Origin: Tenrec ecaudatus | Taxonomy: Eukaryota > Chordata > Mammalia > Afrosoricida > Tenrecidae | Length of the DNA: 64,000 nt | NCBI RefSeq assembly: GCF_050624435.1 | Contig: NC_134546.1 | Coordinates: 18,685,001-18,749,000 of the forward strand | Reading direction: 5' to 3' | Shown: in pieces, positions 12,311-24,129 of the stretch | How positions within the stretch are numbered: the first letter of the stretch is position 1 | Layout of the letters: each line of letters starts with the position of its first letter | Notes under the pieces: generated by a model | What the model saw: only the letters and a program-made list of their open reading frames with translations | Databases searched by the model: none | What the model was told of the DNA's origin: nothing | Translations under genes and position numbers: made by a program

Positions 12311-13990
12311 ACCTAGACTGATCTTTGGTTTTGGTCTGTGGTTAGAGTTCCCTCTTCCCTCCTCTGCCTCCCCTCACTTGGCATGTGCTCTGACATGCTA
12401 ACATTTCCTTTGTTTATCGCTGCACCCCTAATCGGAGGTCCCAGGAAAGGCCATTGGGAGGGGGTGTACTTTACAATGAGCGGTCTTCCCTAATGTCCTG
12501 ATTCCTGAAATAACAGGTCTTACACCCCCTTTAATGGGCTCTTAAAAATGGCCCGCAAACATGGAGCTCTTAAAGGCCTTCCTGCTGCTTGTGACAGCGG
12601 AGCAGATTGGCAGCGTTGCCTTAGCGACGGGTTCCCCTCGCATGGGCGAGAGCAGCTCTGAACTTAGATTCACTGCCGGGCGTGTTGTTGCCACCGCGTA
12701 GATGACACGCGTGTGTGTCTACCCTCACATGAGATCAGTGTCTTGCTTTGTATCATGTCCAGGGGGTGCTCCTGGGCGGGTGTGTGCCTGTGCAGGGCAA
12801 GGGCTCAGTGTGATGTGGGCAGACTTAACTGCTCAGGGGGGGTGGGGGGTGGCAGGGGGGAGGGATCGGGAGACACTCGTGCTGAATGCTGTTCTGATGT
12901 TTTATTGCCAACCCAGTCTTGGGCTTCTCCATTCATTTGTTTTGTGTGACCCCATTTCCTTTGAAGGCTGAATTAGGTTTATATTTGTCCACTGTTCCAG
13001 CTTCAATGGAATCTTAGATTCATTATGACAAGAAATTGTTCTCTCGGATCCCAAAATGGGAACGATAATTTCCCAGCACATTTTCCTTTCTTCGTTTTCA
13101 TCCCTTTATCTTTTGTTCTACTTTCTTCAACTTGCTTTTCCTACCCTTTTGTCCATCCTTTTATTTTAGCCCTTGTGTTTTTAATTCCTCTCAGCGTAGA
13201 ACTGCGTCCCAGGGTGTTCGTGGCTGGGGCCTGTCAGAAGCAGATGGCCTGTTCTGTCTTCAAAGATGTCTTTGGGTGGATTCAAACCAGCAATCTTTCC
13301 GTTAGCAGCCCAATCCAGGGTTCACACCACCCGGGGGCTCCGTTCACTACTGCTAACGTCTCTGCATTGGAGTCAGAATCGAACCGATGACGGTGGGCTT
13401 TAGTTTGGCCAGACCGTGTGGGGATGGGGGAGAGGCTGGAGTTGTACTTTTTCAAATGTTTTTGCCAATCTGTCCCCTGGGTTTGAGCCAGTTCCCTAGA
13501 CTTCCGTGAGTTTTCAAAGTCACTTCTGAAGAGCCTGCTGTCACCGAGTTCTGGACTTCTCCGAACCTGATGTGGAGAAGTTGCTCATTGATCATCAGTG
13601 ACCTCTCCGGGCCCTTTCAGCACAGCGCTTTCTCCAGCCTCTTTCAGTTATCCAACGATCTGCTGAACTCTCTTCACCGCTGAGGTCTCCACGCCCATGC
13701 TTTGTGTGCCCGTGAGTTTATACTTAAAAAAAATTCATTTGTTGTGTGCTTGCGGGTTGCAGCGGTGGTGGTGTGTGGCTTTATCTGGAAAGGAGATAAA
13801 GCCATGTGGTCAGTTTGCCATCTCTCACCTGAAGCTCACACCTATTTAAAAAAAAAAAGATGTTGTAACTAGTTTATGCTTCGTAGAACATTTGAGCAAC
13901 ATAAAAAGTATAATGAAGAAAATTGAAAACATTCATGATCGTAGCACTCAGGTCGTGGTGTTAGAATACAACTACCATTAAGAATAGTTT
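12311..13990. other. Intergenic DNA without recognised gene
   Basis: G-rich stretch at 12834-12870 and a partial SINE at 13222-13405; otherwise nothing identified. Confidence 0.4.
13222..13341 (-). repeat. AfroSINE, partial
   Basis: The antisense head half is clear (gattcaaaccagcaatc, ccacccgggggctcc). Just to the right, 13365-13405 looks like a separate + strand 3' fragment (gagtcagaatcgaaccgatg). Confidence 0.55.
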
Positions 13991-14339
13991 TTAAACTTTA
14001 GAATAGCTTTAGATTTACAGGAGAATGGTAAAGAGAGCTGTGATGATTAGCTGTACTTGGATGAAGGTAGGGGCGGGGCCTAGCCTCTCAATCCCTTGTG
14101 GCCAATCACACCTCCTTAGGGGTGTGACCTTTTGTATAAGAGAGACCTGGAGCAGCTCTGAGCTCTTGCTGGATCTGGAGCCTGTCGTAAAAGAGATTGA
14201 TCCAAGATATTTCCTGCCCTCATCCTGTCTCATTAACACACCAAATCCTGTCTCATTAGCACACCAAAACCCCAAATGGGACCACAGATATGCCACACAA
14301 CCACCCCCCTCCCAAAAAAAAACCAAACAAAGCCAAACC

Positions 14340-14523
14340 TATTGCTACTGAGTTACTCCTCACTCACAGACCTACTGGACAGTGGGGAGCTGCTTCTTTG
14401 GGTTTCCAGGGCTGTGCATTTTTAGACAGTCTCATCTTTCTCCCACGGAGAAGCTGGTGGGTTTGAACTGCCGACCTGCAATTAGCAACCCAATACTTAA
14501 CTCACTGTGCCACCAGGACTCCT
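14340..14523 (-). repeat. AfroSINE
   Basis: Antisense copy ending tgtgccaccaggactcct, beside the MaLR fossil. Confidence 0.8.
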
Positions 14524-14549
14524 CACCACAAGAACAGAGGTTAGGATTT

Positions 14550-16140
14550 CTAATATATTTTTTTAAAAAAACCTTCCAATCTATAACATCTCACTCTTTG
14601 ACATCTAAATTTATTGCCCTTACCACATGCAGGATACATTCACCCCATCACATGATTCCCAAATCTTAGATCAAGTCCAAGTCTGAAATCTCATTTCTCA
14701 ATCATCTAAATTAAATGTGGGTGAGACTTTAGGCAGTATTCCATCCTGAAGTCCAATTCCTCTTTGTCTATGAACCTGTGAAATTTCTAATCCAAGTTAT
14801 ATTTAAAGTATCATGGCAGAGCAGACATGAGGTTGGCATTTCCATTCAACGGAAGAAACTGGAAGGAACGATGGGATAAGAAGCACCTAGCAATCCTGAA
14901 ACCCAGCAGAACAAACTCCATTAGCGCTCAGCCCTTGGAAATAATCCCCTGTTCTTTGGGATCATTTAGGCAAAAGGCCTGAACTTCAGACGGGGTGTCG
15001 GCCATGCTTGCTGGATTCTGGGTGGAAGATTCAGCCCTGGCCTTCAACTCTGTCTTCTGGCCCCACTTGGAGATGACAGCTCTGCTCCCCCAGCTGTCAG
15101 AGCCTGGCTCCATTATTCTAGTCCATCTGAGTGGTGACCCCCTGGTCCTGGTAGGTCCCTTGGCCAAGGCAGCCCTATCTTTTCAGCTTTGCACAGTGAC
15201 CCCATCCTCTCGGCCAAACAGAAAGGCATCCTCGCCGTCCAGAACGCTGCTTCTTCCAACAGTTCTGCTCAGTTCCAAGCCTCTCCAGGGACAGCTCTTT
15301 TCTTTCCTTGGAAGACAACAGATTTAGCCTCTTTGGTCCGTTTCCTGCCTGTAAAATGCACAGAGTTCTCTCCGTTTGTTCTCTCTCTATCCCCTTAAGT
15401 CTAAGCTGAGGAGCGTTCTGCTGTGGTCATTGGTTAAATCCCTCAGTCACAGGCTTAATCTCTTAAACAAAAGGCTGTATAACCATATCCTTGGTGAAAG
15501 GAGCCGTGGTAGCATGGTGGAGTAAGGATTAGGCTGTCAATGGAAAGGTTGGCAGTTCAAGACCACCAGCTGCTCTGCAAATGAAAGGTGAGGCAATCTG
15601 CTTCCATGGAAAATTACATGCTTAGAAACCCTAAGGAGCCATTCTACTCTGCCCTATATATGATTGCAATGAATCAGAATGAACTTGATTACAATGGGTT
15701 TAAGTTTTGGGGGGGGCAGTCAATGTTGAACATTCCAGGATATGCTTGCTTAGTTTACACAAGTTTAACTTTTGTTTTCATTTTGTACCGTTCTTTTTAA
15801 AAGTCTTATCTTTCTTCTCACATTTTACTACAGGCTGCAAGGAGAAGCCACGCAGCCCTTTGAAGATCGTGCTTAGAAATCTCTTCAGCCAGATATCCAA
15901 GTCCATCCGTTCCACGTTGGAATTTCCACCCAATATTTGAATGTAATGCAGATAGCGCCTTTGCCACTGCACAAAAAGCAGAGCCCAGATGGCCGCTGAT
16001 TCACAAACGCGCTGCCTTCAAGTCAGTTCTAATGTGGAATGACAGAATTCCAGCTTCCATCTGTCCCCAATTCCAAAAGCACTCTCACAGGTGAGGGACT
16101 TGATCGAGAAGTACCCCACTGTTGTGGGACCCAATCTCCT
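14550..16140 (-). mobile_element. Ancient ERVL-MaLR-type internal region (fossil)
   Basis: The + strand has successive pieces typical of the antisense MaLR interior: tctatgaacctgtgaaat, catttccattcaacggaa, acccagcagaacaaactc, gcaaggagaagccacgca and gatatccaagtccat. It is old and heavily decayed. A SINE at 15500-15705 is inserted in it. The LTRs were not delimited; parts may lie at about 14040-14340 and beyond 16140. Confidence 0.5.
15500..15705 (+). repeat. AfroSINE
   Basis: Head ggagccgtggtagcatggtg, tail tgaatcagaatgaacttg. Inserted in the MaLR fossil. Confidence 0.82.
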
Positions 16141-16766
16141 TTTAGTTCTCTTGTGCTCCTGTAATGGGGGGGGGGCCTCAAATGTGTGGCTTTAACAAAC
16201 AAACAAAAACCCTTCTCTTCGCACAGTCTCAGAAGGCTGGAAGTTTGAAGTCAGAATGCCCGCTCTTGGGGAAAGGCTACTTCTCTCTCTCTCTGAGATC
16301 TGCATGAAGCTCCCTGTCTCTCTGAGCTGCCGCCCCTCGGGCAGCTTCCTGTGCCTGTCATCTCCCTTCCCTTGCTTCTGCTTCCTAGCTGACTTGTTTC
16401 ATCGCTGTTACAGCTCAAAAGAGATGGATTCAAGATGTACCCTACACTAGTCCTACTTCGTTCACTTAACAAAGACACCCGTTTCCAAGCAAGGCCATAG
16501 CCATAAGCAGAGAGGTCGTGATTGACAACACACACTCTGGGGAGACATACTTTAATCCCTATCCGAACGGGTACATGATCCAAGCTGGACAACTTGTTTG
16601 AGACTCATTCAGGGCCAGGCATTCAGGGATTGGCCCCAATGAGCCAGTGACAGCTCTAAGTCCCAGGACTTTTGCTGGAACTATGTGAAACCTATGTACA
16701 CTCTCTGCTGGGCTTATAAAATAAGTATGGGATTAGTCAATCTATCTCCTTGTTGTGTGTTTGCAT

Positions 16767-16956
16767 CAGTGGTTCTCAACATTCCTAATGCCGCAACCCT
16801 TTCATACGTTCTTCATGTGGTGGGGACCCCCAACCATAAAATTATTTTCATCGCCACTTCATCACTGTCATTTTGCTGCTGTTATGAATCCGGCGACCCT
16901 GTGAAAGGGTTGTTCTACTCCCAAAGGGGTCACGACCCACAGGTTGAGAACCGCTG
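16767..16956 (+). mobile_element. SPIN-type hAT MITE, short form
   Basis: 190 bp with ends cagtggttctcaac and gttgagaaccgctg. The interior is deleted between the ctgttatgaatc and gcgacc blocks. Confidence 0.88.
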
Positions 16957-17067
16957 GTTCACAGAGAGTGAGAGAAAGCTCTGCAAGAAATATACCAGAA
17001 GGTTAATATCAATTGGTTTTTGTTCATAAGATATTTGGTGACATGTCTGCTTTTAAACATTTATATA

Positions 17068-17148
17068 TAAATGGGGTTCAAAAAGCTCATGGAAAATTTC
17101 ATGATCCTTTTCATTTCATTTTTCAATGAACTTTTGAAGCACCTTTGT
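17068..17148. mobile_element. Palindromic Tc1/mariner-type MITE
   Basis: Left arm ggggttcaaaaagctcatgg; right arm read in reverse is ggtgcttcaaaagttcattg. Same family as the copy at 5602. Confidence 0.55.
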
Positions 17149-17879
17149 GGTTACACTTTCTATAGTATGTTATATTTATATTAAAATATATTTTCCATTG
17201 TAATTAATTTTTAACAATCTACTCATAAATATGTATCATACTATTCACTTGTAACATATAAAAATTATTACATAAATAATATGTTAATGTACCTTACACA
17301 AAAATAAGGCAGACATGCCTTCATTTCCAAATCTCTGTTTACTTCTTGCCTTAGCTCCTGGTTTCATCACAGCTCCATCACCAAGGCAGGATAAACTCCT
17401 TAATTTCAAGGCGATCCGGCTTTCTAGAACAAGTTTTTCGAAGTAAAGCATTGTTTCCAAATAAAGTATTTAAAATAAAGGAAACATTAACGTCAACATT
17501 TAGAAACGAGTGGTTTGGTTGGCCTTCGGGGGGCTGCAGACGACCTCCCAGGACAGACAGTGGAGCGATGGAAGAATCTGGGATCCTCTTGGGCTCTTCT
17601 TATGCTGGCGAGGCTGTGGCAGGAGGACCAGGGTGGAGGTGTCCCAGTTTTGCCTGACTTTAGTCTTTGGAGAAAGAGTTATGTGGGTTCTTGGATGGAC
17701 TTTGATGCTATTGATTCCCTAGCAGAGGGCCAGCTCACAATCCCTACTCCCCGTGGCTCTGCTAGCCGAGAGGGTCACCACCCCTTGGATTCCCAAATAG
17801 GTGCAACCCTTCCTCCGCCTCATCCTTTTCTGAGTTCCTACCAACCCCTCTGTGAGGTCTCCTGGGAATTTGTACCAAA

Positions 17880-18075
17880 TCAATCCAAACTCTCTTCCAT
17901 TGGGTCAATTCTGATTCTTAGTGACCCTATCCAGCAGGGCAGGGCTGCTTCTGGGGGTTTTTGAGAGTGTAACTCTTTACTGGAGTAGAAAGCCCCATCT
18001 TTCTCCCAAGGAGTGGCTGGTGGTTTCAAACTGCTGACATTGCAACATGTAACTCACTAGCCACCAGGGCTCCTC
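17880..18075 (-). repeat. AfroSINE
   Basis: Antisense copy from ccattgggtcaattctga to gccaccagggctcct. Confidence 0.85.
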
Positions 18076-18797
18076 TGGCATTTGAACATGGCCTGGGAAA
18101 CCTGCCCTGATGGCTGTCTGCGGCTCAATCGAACCGGTTTCCTTCGCTGAAATAGGTCCTTCCCCTAGTACACCAAAGTACAGCTATAGGCCAGGCTGCT
18201 ACCTTTCATAAAACTTCCCATCATCTTGGGAATAGTAGTAGGGGTTGATAAAAAGAAAAATCACAAAATCCCTGACAACCAGATACTGGATATCTTGGTC
18301 CATCCATAACGGACCTTTCTTGGCTCCTTCTCTTCGTCACCAGCCATTGCTATTCTAAGGAGGAGCCTTCTTCCCTCTCCCTGTTCTTGGGGTTAGAGGT
18401 TAGGGCCAGCGCCTTCTTCCCCAGAGTCTTGTCCTTCAATTGCCCGAAGAGGCAGACAAACAATTTTCCTTCTCCATAAACTCTGTATCCATGTCTCCCT
18501 CCCTTAAAGAAGATCACCTGGTGCCCCATCTGGAGCCAGGAAGAGTGAAGCGAAGAGGAGATGTATGGAAACAAGTAGACCTGTGGACTAATGGACTCCG
18601 TGACCATTCGTCTCCGAGATCCTGAGACCAGAAGGGCCTGGCTACTGCCTCCCTCTGCTCTGAAGGGGTCACATGATCAGATCCTAGATAAAGTGGGAGG
18701 GGGGAAAAGGCAACAAAATTCAAAATCCTGGGGAAAAAAAAGAAAATTCAAAATCCTGAAAAGACCAAGCTTGCTGGTTTGACAGAAACTCATGGAA

Positions 18798-18990
18798 CCC
18801 TCCCCTGGGAGCGTAGTAGGTGACAAGGTGGGTTGCAAGGTCAACAGTTGGAGACCACCATCTGCAGGAGAGAATGAAGTTTTCTACTTCCGGGAAGACT
18901 GAGTATTGGACACGCTACCGGGCAGTTCTACTGTCTGGTAGGGTCCCCATGAGTCAGAACTGACAAATGGCAGTGAGTTGGTAGCTGTTT
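18798..18990 (+). repeat. AfroSINE
   Basis: Head ctgggagcgtagtaggtg, tail catgagtcagaactgac. Confidence 0.75.
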
Positions 18991-19032
18991 GATAAGGTAA
19001 ATCCCACCACCAGGATGGTGGACTCCTTAGAA

Positions 19033-19611
19033 CAGCGGTTCTCAACCTGTGGGTCCTGACCCCTTTGGGAGTTGAATGACTTTCACTGGGGTTGCCTAAG
19101 CCATCAGCAAACACATATTTCCAATGGTCTTAGCATCCAAGACCCCGCTCCTCTATCTGTCTTCAGGAGGGTCTGCCCACATGCAGATACAACCACATAT
19201 GAATACCAGGCATGAAGACTGTTACCCATGCTACACCATGCTTCAAGAATGGCATTTATTTGTCACTATAAATGTCATTTATTTAATTGTTGCTAGAAAT
19301 AATTGTTAGAAATAATTTAATTGTTGTTATTAGAAATAAACATTTATTAAATGTCATTTATTTGTCACTAGAAATAAATATTTCGCAATCCATAATGACA
19401 TGTTTTGTGATTTATCACTATGCTTTCATTATGTTCAATTTGTAACAATGAAAAAAATCCTGCCTATCAGATATTTACACGATGATTCATCACAGTTGCA
19501 AAATGACAGTGATGAAGTAGCAAGGAAAATCATTTTATGGTTGGGGGGGGTCGCCACCACATGAGAAACTGTAGTAAAGGGTCCCAGCATGAGGCAGGTT
19601 GAGAACCACTG
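19033..19611 (-). mobile_element. SPIN-type hAT MITE, long form with internal repeats
   Basis: Inverted ends are cagcggttctcaacct and aggttgagaaccactg. The 8-bp target repeats ccttagaa (19025-19032) and ccttagag (19612-19619) differ at one base. The interior at about 19250-19380 has expanded AT-rich repeats of an atttatttgtcacta-like unit. Confidence 0.9.
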
Positions 19612-20299
19612 CCTTAGAGCAATCATTTGCTGTCAAAAGTGCAGCATTTGCCCAGGGATAAAGCTCAGAAGTAGGAAAAGAACAGGGAAGCAGGATAAAT
19701 GGGATCAGTAGACCTGGGAGGAAGTAGGAAGCGTCCGCTATCCTGTGGGAACAGCAATCCATGTCATCAAAAGCGAAACGTGTATGAATTGCTGAGTGGA
19801 AAACCGATTGACTCTGGACGCTTTCCCCAATCGTTTAAACAGTCAAAGATCAGCGCGTGCACCAACGACACTGTGCCTGTGGCTTCCCATGGTCCTGGAC
19901 CGCATGGTCCCCCTTTGCACAATGCGCTCAAGTTTTCTCCTTATGTAACTCAAAACCCTATTAAAATATTTTCCTAAAAACAAGAGCTTGTTCCCACAAG
20001 AGCAATCTGCTCCGCCTGCTCTGAGCTAGAGGCACTAGAATAAAAATTCAAACTCGTGCTGTTTAGAATAGCAACGTGTTCCTTTTCTTGCCACTGAAGT
20101 TTTTCAAAAACAGCAGAGACCACATTCGGCACAGTCCATAATGTACCCCTTGGAAGATTGAGCCTGGAAAAGGTGTAGGAGGTGGGGTGGTGGGGCCGTG
20201 GGCGTGGTAGAGAAGACTGACCAAGAGGAAGTGAGGACAACGGACATGGAAAGGAGCCACTTTTCCAAGGCGGGGGTTTTGCATCTCAGATGTGGGGAG

Positions 20300-20385
20300 A
20301 GGTACAGGTGATGTCAGCCTACTCTGGGATCTTGGGCAAGTCATCACATCTCCGAGTGTCCGTGGTTTGCCTTTAAAGGAGGCAC
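20300..20385 (+). repeat. MIR-like fragment
   Basis: Contains gatcttgggcaagtcatcac, the MIR core. Confidence 0.5.
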
Positions 20386-21056
20386 CTGGAGTGGATCACC
20401 TCTGAAGGTATGCCCTGCAATGAGGTCAGTGAGACAGGGGCTTGCTCCCCAGGTGCAGGGTTCCAGCTGCCTCTTTCTGGATTGCATCAGGCCCTGCTGT
20501 CAGACTTCCTCCTCTCCTCCTATGACCTCTGAGGTCTAGATAACGTCCTTTTCTTTCTCTGAGGCTCCACACCCAAAGCGGAGAGAATGAGGAAACCTAC
20601 CAGGAAAAGTCTGGCCTGAGTCTGTGGAAGGTAAGGGGTAAGAGGCTGCCCTTCTCGTTCCACCTTCCAGGCCCCCACCCAGTTCAGGAGGCGGCTCTGG
20701 GCTTGGCTTCCTGGCAGCTGTAGCTCTCAGGCACTGGGCGGCGGGGTGGGGGCTGAGGGATTGTGGTGAAAGGCTTTGCCTCATAAATCCTCATCTTGGG
20801 GAGTCATCCAGGATGATTTCCAAGGAAATCTCCAGAGAAGTATTAGGTGTTTTCCCACTCGCTCCACAATCAAGTCCAGACGTCTTAGCGTGGCACCGAG
20901 GATTCTGCGAAATCTTGCAGCAGATGAGAAAGGCAGTCCCTCCCAGGCCTGCTGCTGCCGCTCCCCACACCCCCTCAACGCTTGCCGCATAATTGGCTTT
21001 TTCTTTGAGCACATCATGTGACTACTTTGTACATAAAATCACCTGAGGAGGACCAC

Positions 21057-21270
21057 TGGAGCCTGGTGGTGTAGGGGTTACATGGTGGGCTGTGATCCAC
21101 AAGGTCCACGGTTTGAGATCAGTAGCTGCTCTGCAGGAGAGAGAGAGGCCTTTCTACTCCCCAGAAGAGTCAGTCTCAGAAACCCACAGGGGCAGTTCTA
21201 TCTACCCTGCCTGATAGAGTCAAGATGAGTTGGCATTGACTCGGTGGCTGTGAGTTTTGGTTTTGGTTTG
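21057..21270 (+). repeat. AfroSINE
   Basis: Head tggagcctggtggtgtagg, tail gttggcattgactcggtgg. One of the better-kept copies. Confidence 0.88.
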
Positions 21271-21884
21271 AAAGGACTGATTTCCTCTGCTTGGAATCCC
21301 CCTCCAACCCCCCCTCCCCAATCACTTCTCTTAACGAACTCCTATTCATCCTTCCAGACCCTGCTCCAGAGCAGAATGCAACTTTAAAGCATTCCTTGAC
21401 TCCCCAGATGGGCTTGGCTGCTGGGTGCTCCCTGGCTCAGCACCCAGTCCTATAATTAGAAGCCATGTTTGCCTTCCTCCCAGGCACTCCCCCGGGGTGG
21501 ACACTGTCCACCTGGGTGAACCCAGCACCGTGCTGTACCCCAGGGGTTCCTCAGGCAGCATTTGTGGACGGATAAGGACCATTGCTTTTGGACTTGTGAT
21601 AGTTTTCAGGAGTATTAGGAGACCACCTCTGGGCGTGATCATCCGTGACCCACCGTGCCATCTCTAGGTGTGAGGCTCTGTGTTCCCGCATCTCTAGGAC
21701 AGTATTCTGCAGGTAACTTGATAGCTGCTTTGTTTATTTTATTACATTAACCGTATGGAGGTTATGACTTTGAATCATCAGATAAGGAACCCAAGAAGCC
21801 AAGAGATGATGTATCATGTTCCTTGCAGCGCTTGGGTGGTCAGGCTGGGCTCAACCCCAGGCAGCCTGGCTGCCAGTTCAGCCC

Positions 21885-22056
21885 TCATTGGCCTCGACCC
21901 AAAGAGGCGGCCACAGAATCCATTGAGAATCCTAGTGACTCTGTACAGGACTCCCGAGGCTGCAAATCTCTCACCCCCAGAAAGGCTAGTGGGTTCGAAT
22001 GGCTGACCTTGATGTTCACAATCCAACACTGAACACCACAACGCCAGAAGGGTCCT
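21885..22056 (-). repeat. AfroSINE
   Basis: Antisense copy with gggttcgaatggctgacctt and accacaacgccagaagggt. Confidence 0.78.
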
Positions 22057-22122
22057 GCCAACACCAGAGCCTCTGTCTACCAGTCCCCGGATCAGCAGTT
22101 ATGTGCTGGAAACTGACTCGCT

Positions 22123-22303
22123 CCTCACTGCCCAAGTCGATGCCACCTGGTCGGGCAGGGTAGATCTGCCCCTGTGGGTTCCCGAGACTGTAACTCTTCA
22201 CAAGGGTAAAAAGCCCCATCTCCCTCGGAGAGGCTGGTGATTTCGAACTGCTGACCTTGCTGTTAGCACCCCACTGTGTGACCCCCTACGCCCCAGGGCT
22301 CTG
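22123..22303 (-). repeat. AfroSINE
   Basis: Antisense copy with gatttcgaactgctgacctt, about 65 bp to the right of the previous one and in the same orientation. Confidence 0.82.
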
Positions 22304-22859
22304 AAAATTTCTCAGAAATGCACATTTTAAACAAAATAAAACAAGCCCCAAATAATTAAACAGCCAAGCAACACCCAAACTCCATTGCACAGATGGATCA
22401 TCGTGCTTTCTTGTGAAACCTTAGTTCAACTGGGTTGCTTCTCAACTTCAAAACCTTAACTTCAAGATATGTGAACATGTAATTTTAATGGATAAATTTG
22501 AATTTAGATGGAACTTTGTTGAATATTATGAGTATACTTATTACAATACAATGTAGCACATCTTTCTATTTGGAAAAAACAAAAGAAAAGAAATGCACAT
22601 TTTGGGGTTTAATCCAGATACACAGAATCAGAAACTCGGGCGATTGGCTCAGTGACCTACGTCTTTAGTCCCAGATGTGGTTCTGGGCACATTCAAGTGT
22701 GAGACTACTGGTCTCCACCGTAGCTGCGCAGGCAGCTTCCCAGAGCCAGGGGAGGGCGCCCCAAGGCAAGCATTAGCCCATGAAGCCTTCTTAGGCAGCC
22801 AGGCCAGGAAATGGAGCAGTTAGCAGACAGGCGGGGTGGCAGGAGGAACACGCAGGCAC

Positions 22860-22990
22860 TAAGAGTTTGGACTCAGAGTTCTAGTTCCAACCTGCATGCA
22901 ATTACTAGTGGCAGGATTTTGAGGACATCGTTTAACCTTTGACCTTTCAGAGCCTCAGTTTTCTCATCTGTAAAATGAGTTTGTTAAGTG
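22860..22990 (+). repeat. MIR SINE
   Basis: The MIR 3' half is clear: gagcctcagttttctcatct followed by gtaaaatgag. Confidence 0.75.
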
Positions 22991-23548
22991 ACACGCTCTC
23001 GCCTCAATGTTCCCTTTAGGGTCTATTCTTACAACAACGTGCGAGAGAGGACAGAAGCGGAAAGCAGGCAGAACACGTGTGGTCCTTTTTAATGGAAACT
23101 CCCCACTCTTAGACCTGCCCCCAAGCCCCTGACCCCACATGATTGGACCATCTAGCTCCTATCTTATTCCCAGGGTGGGTACGGGGTGGGGAGGGAGAAG
23201 AGGACAGCTAATATTTGAGTTGACTTGAAAAGCTTTTTTAGGGTTGAAAAAAATCATTTGACAGTGTTGATCTGCACCGGCACCCCTCCCACTGCCAGGG
23301 CCCTTCTGTGGTGGTCTTCTTGCCATGTCCCCCCTGTGACCTGCTTCCCCACTTGATTTTGCCAGACCATCTCGCTTACCTGCCAGTGAGTACCTGCACG
23401 GCCGGCCACTCTTTGGGAGAGTCAGGGTGACTTTCACATGTGCTGCTGTGAGTTCAAATCCACTCCGTGGCCCCTAAGGACAGCAACCACAGGGTGACTT
23501 TATAAGATGCCCCAGGGGCTTGGTGGCCTGGTGGGGGAGGCCCTATCC

Positions 23549-23753
23549 CAGGGGTCCTCAAACTTTTTAAACAGGGGGCCAGTTCACTGTCCCTCAGACC
23601 CGTTGGAGGGCTGGACTATGAACAAATTCCTATGCACACTGCACATATCTTATTTTGAAGTAAAAATCCAAAAAGGGCAAAAACACCTGCAGGCCGGATA
23701 AATGTCATTGCCAGGCCGAATGTGGCCCGTGGGCCTTAGTTGGAGGACGCCTG
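23549..23753 (+). mobile_element. OposCharlie1 (OC1)-type hAT MITE
   Basis: 205 bp beginning caggggtcctcaaacttt and ending agttggaggacgcctg. The interior carries gggccagttcactgtccc and tatgcacactgcacatatc. A perfect 8-bp target duplication, ccctatcc, lies at 23541-23548 and 23754-23761. Confidence 0.88.
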
Positions 23754-23924
23754 CCCTATCCTATTAGTCTCACCTGGCTCTAATGGTTCTAACCTCGATT
23801 GTACCCCTCAGTGCCCACAGACTTCCTGGGAGGGTCCAGGATTCTGTCTGCACCTGGAAAATCTTCATCTCTCTGTCTTCCATCCAACGACTGGCCAGGT
23901 TGGAGCATCTGGGTTCCTAGCTCT

Positions 23925-24120
23925 GTCGCTCAGGTTGTTGCAGGCAAGAGGAGACACCTGCTCTAGTCTAAGCATGCTGACGCATCCTAGCTGGGGTGGG
24001 GGGGTAGGGTCCTTGGGTAAGTGACACGACTTCTCTGGGGCTCAATTTAATCATCTGCAAACTGTGAATATTGCTTCAGTTTCCCCTCTAAGGTCTTCCA
24101 GCTCTAGAACTTCTGAGATT
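23925..24120 (+). repeat. MIR SINE
   Basis: Contains gggtaagtgacacgacttct and tcaatttaatcatctgca, a diverged MIR 3' half. Confidence 0.6.
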
Positions 24121-24129
24121 TGGGGCTTA

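Larger units (their letters stand above)
17150..21055. other. Intergenic DNA between listed repeats
   Basis: AT-rich at 17150-17480. Between the SINE, SPIN and MIR-like pieces no gene-like sequence was recognised (19620-20300, 20385-21055). Confidence 0.4.
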
